From contig NZ_SLVF01000008.1 of the NCBI RefSeq assembly GCF_004345365.1, positions 62,001 to 126,000 on the forward strand: a stretch of 64,000 bases of DNA, read 5' to 3'. Both the position numbers and the translations under genes were made by a program. The DNA is from Kribbella sp. VKM Ac-2568. Lineage in GTDB: Bacteria > Actinomycetota > Actinomycetes > Propionibacteriales > Kribbellaceae. This document shows, piece after piece, positions 62,749 to 64,000 of the stretch. Position 1 is the first letter of the stretch. Each line of letters opens with the position of its first letter. The notes below the pieces were generated by a model. It was not told the origin of the DNA. It saw only the letters and a list, made by a program, of their open reading frames with translations, and did no database searches.

Positions 62749-64000
62749 CGACCGAACGACTGAACCTGGCCAGCCTCCCCGCCGCCCACGCGCCCGCGGT
62801 GGACCCGCGCGAGCTGACGGTCGGCATCGTGCACCTCGGCCTGGGCGCGTTCCACCGTGCTCACCAGGCCGTCTTCACCGAGCAGGCCGCCCTGCTCACC
62901 GGCGGCACCCGCTGGGGCATCTGCGGCGTCAGCCAGCGCTCCGCAACCGTCCGCGACCAGCTAGCCCCCCAGGACGGCCTGTACTCCGTACTGACCCGTG
63001 GCGCGGGTGATCCGTCGATCCAGGTGATCGGGAGCATCCGTGACGTGCTCACGGCGCCGGAGGACCCGGCCGCCGTGGTCGCGCGGATCGCCGATCCCGA
63101 CGTCGCCGTGGTGACGTTGACCGTGACGGAGAAGGGGTACCGGGCCGCGTCCGGCGGTGGGCTCGACCTGATCGATCCGGAGATCCAGGCGGACCTGACC
63201 GGACGGCCACCGCGAACCGTGGTGGGACAGCTGGCGGCAGGTCTGGCTCGGCGTGCGGGGATCGGCGCAGGCCCTCTGACTGTGGTTTCCTGCGACAACT
63301 TGGTGGCCAACGGCCCCTTCCTCCGCCGCCTGATGGAGGACTACTCAGCCGCGGGCTCAACCGCGGGCTTGGCAGAGCAGCTCGAGGCCGCCAGGTTCCC
63401 CGCGAGCATGGTGGACCGGATCGTGCCGGCGACCACCGAGGCCGATCGGGACGAGGCCGCGCGGCTCCTCGGCGTACGGGATGAGGCTGTGGTGGTCGCC
63501 GAACCGTTCCTGCAGTGGGTGATCGAGGACGACTTCGCCGGAGCCAGGCCGGCCTGGGACAAGGCGGGCGCAGTACTGACCGCGGACGTGGCTCCGTGGG
63601 AGCAGGCCAAGCTCAGGATGCTGAACGCGACGCACTCGATGCTGGCCTACCTAGGCGGCCTGCGTGGTTACGAGACGATCGCCGAGGCGGTGCGCGACGA
63701 CGAGCTCGCCAGGTACGCCACCGAGCTGATGACGGCTGACGTGGTTCCCACCCTCACGCCGCCGGACGGGCTCGATCTGGCGGCGTACGGAGCGAGCGTG
63801 CTGGAAAGGTTCGCGAATCCCGCGCTGAAGCACCGCACGGCTCAGGTCGCGATGGACGGCTCGGTGAAGCTGCCGGTCCGCCTGCTCGGCACCGTGCGGG
63901 ATCGCCTGGCCGCCAACGCCGAGCCGCGGCTGGCCTCGCTCGCGGTCGCCGCCTGGATGGTCTACGTCAGCAGTGGAGTGGACGCCAAGGGCAACGAGTT
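62742..64000 (+). CDS. uxuB: Mannitol dehydrogenase-family fructuronate reductase, cut by right edge
   Basis: NAD-dependent long-chain polyol dehydrogenase, probably D-fructuronate (or tagaturonate) reductase making D-mannonate. ATG 62742 overlaps manD; 419 codons are visible with no stop, so the C-terminus is missing. Motifs: VHLGLGAFHRAHQAVFT near 30-46 (nucleotide binding), TVTEKGYR, SCDNLVANG and LRMLNATHSMLAYLGGLRGY, with KHRTAQVAMDGSVKL later. The operon places it directly after its product's dehydratase. Confidence 0.9.
   Translation, partial: MVTTERLNLASLPAAHAPAVDPRELTVGIVHLGLGAFHRAHQAVFTEQAALLTGGTRWGICGVSQRSATVRDQLAPQDGLYSVLTRGAGDPSIQVIGSIRDVLTAPEDPAAVVARIADPDVAVVTLTVTEKGYRAASGGGLDLIDPEIQADLTGRPPRTVVGQLAAGLARRAGIGAGPLTVVSCDNLVANGPFLRRLMEDYSAAGSTAGLAEQLEAARFPASMVDRIVPATTEADRDEAARLLGVRDEAVVVAEPFLQWVIEDDFAGARPAWDKAGAVLTADVAPWEQAKLRMLNATHSMLAYLGGLRGYETIAEAVRDDELARYATELMTADVVPTLTPPDGLDLAAYGASVLERFANPALKHRTAQVAMDGSVKLPVRLLGTVRDRLAANAEPRLASLAVAAWMVYVSSGVDAKGNE

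Overview
High-GC actinobacterial chromosome with tightly packed genes, many GTG or TTG starts and many 4-bp stop/start overlaps. The families present (DUF3043, PspA with PspAA, an ECF sigma factor with a small accessory protein, O-antigen-ligase type polymerases) and the base composition suggest a Kribbella-like member of the Propionibacteriales. That placement is a judgement by eye, not a computed one. No rRNA, tRNA, CRISPR array, insertion sequence or phage gene was seen.

Layout. (1) 1-6.3 kb, ordinary chromosome: aldo/keto reductase (cut by the left edge), a YCII protein, a degenerate inositol-monophosphatase-like protein, a glycosidase broken by a frameshift, a TetR regulator beside a strong inverted repeat, DUF3043, and pspA-pspAA. 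(2) 6.4-36.6 kb, exopolysaccharide (EPS) locus A: a priming polyprenyl-phosphate sugar transferase, an ECF sigma factor, and a roughly 16-kb leftward run from 24.9 kb to 8.9 kb (GDP-mannose-6-dehydrogenase-like enzyme, GT4, AsnB, two-domain oxidoreductase, heparinase/alginate-lyase-like protein, two Wzz-like proteins, polymerase/ligase, GT4, membrane-anchored beta-helix protein, small accessory protein). From 25.1 kb a rightward run follows (branched-sugar cassette, flippase, GT2, pyruvyl transferase, RmlC-like epimerase, aminotransferase, then a dioxygenase). (3) 36.7-54.4 kb, EPS locus B: PAP2 phosphatase, a second priming transferase closely related to the first, GDP-fucose genes fcl and gmd, WecG/TagA/CpsF glycosyltransferase, a second flippase, three tandem secreted propeller proteins, a third Wzz-like protein, a second polymerase/ligase and a beta-helix lipoprotein. 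(4) 54.4-64 kb, hexuronate catabolism: uxaC diverging from a LacI regulator that leads a transporter-manD-uxuB operon. LacI-type operator candidates lie between them. The right edge cuts uxuB.

How it fits together. Loci A and B each carry a priming enzyme, a flippase, at least one chain-length protein, a polymerase/ligase and a beta-helix exoprotein, so the window encodes two parallel Wzx/Wzy-type surface polysaccharide systems. Locus A looks able to make an acidic, possibly amidated, pyruvylated polymer with a branched C-methylated sugar. Locus B looks able to make GDP-fucose. The neighbouring uronate operon could recycle uronic acids, either the cell's own or from plants; that link is inference.

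Main points for follow-up: the duplicated EPS machinery, the three-gene secreted propeller/LamG family, three Wzz-like proteins that all lack a working P-loop, an alginate-like enzyme set in an actinobacterium, the shared CTGATACAG promoter element, and the LacI-controlled uronate operon with a polyamine/iron-type transporter.
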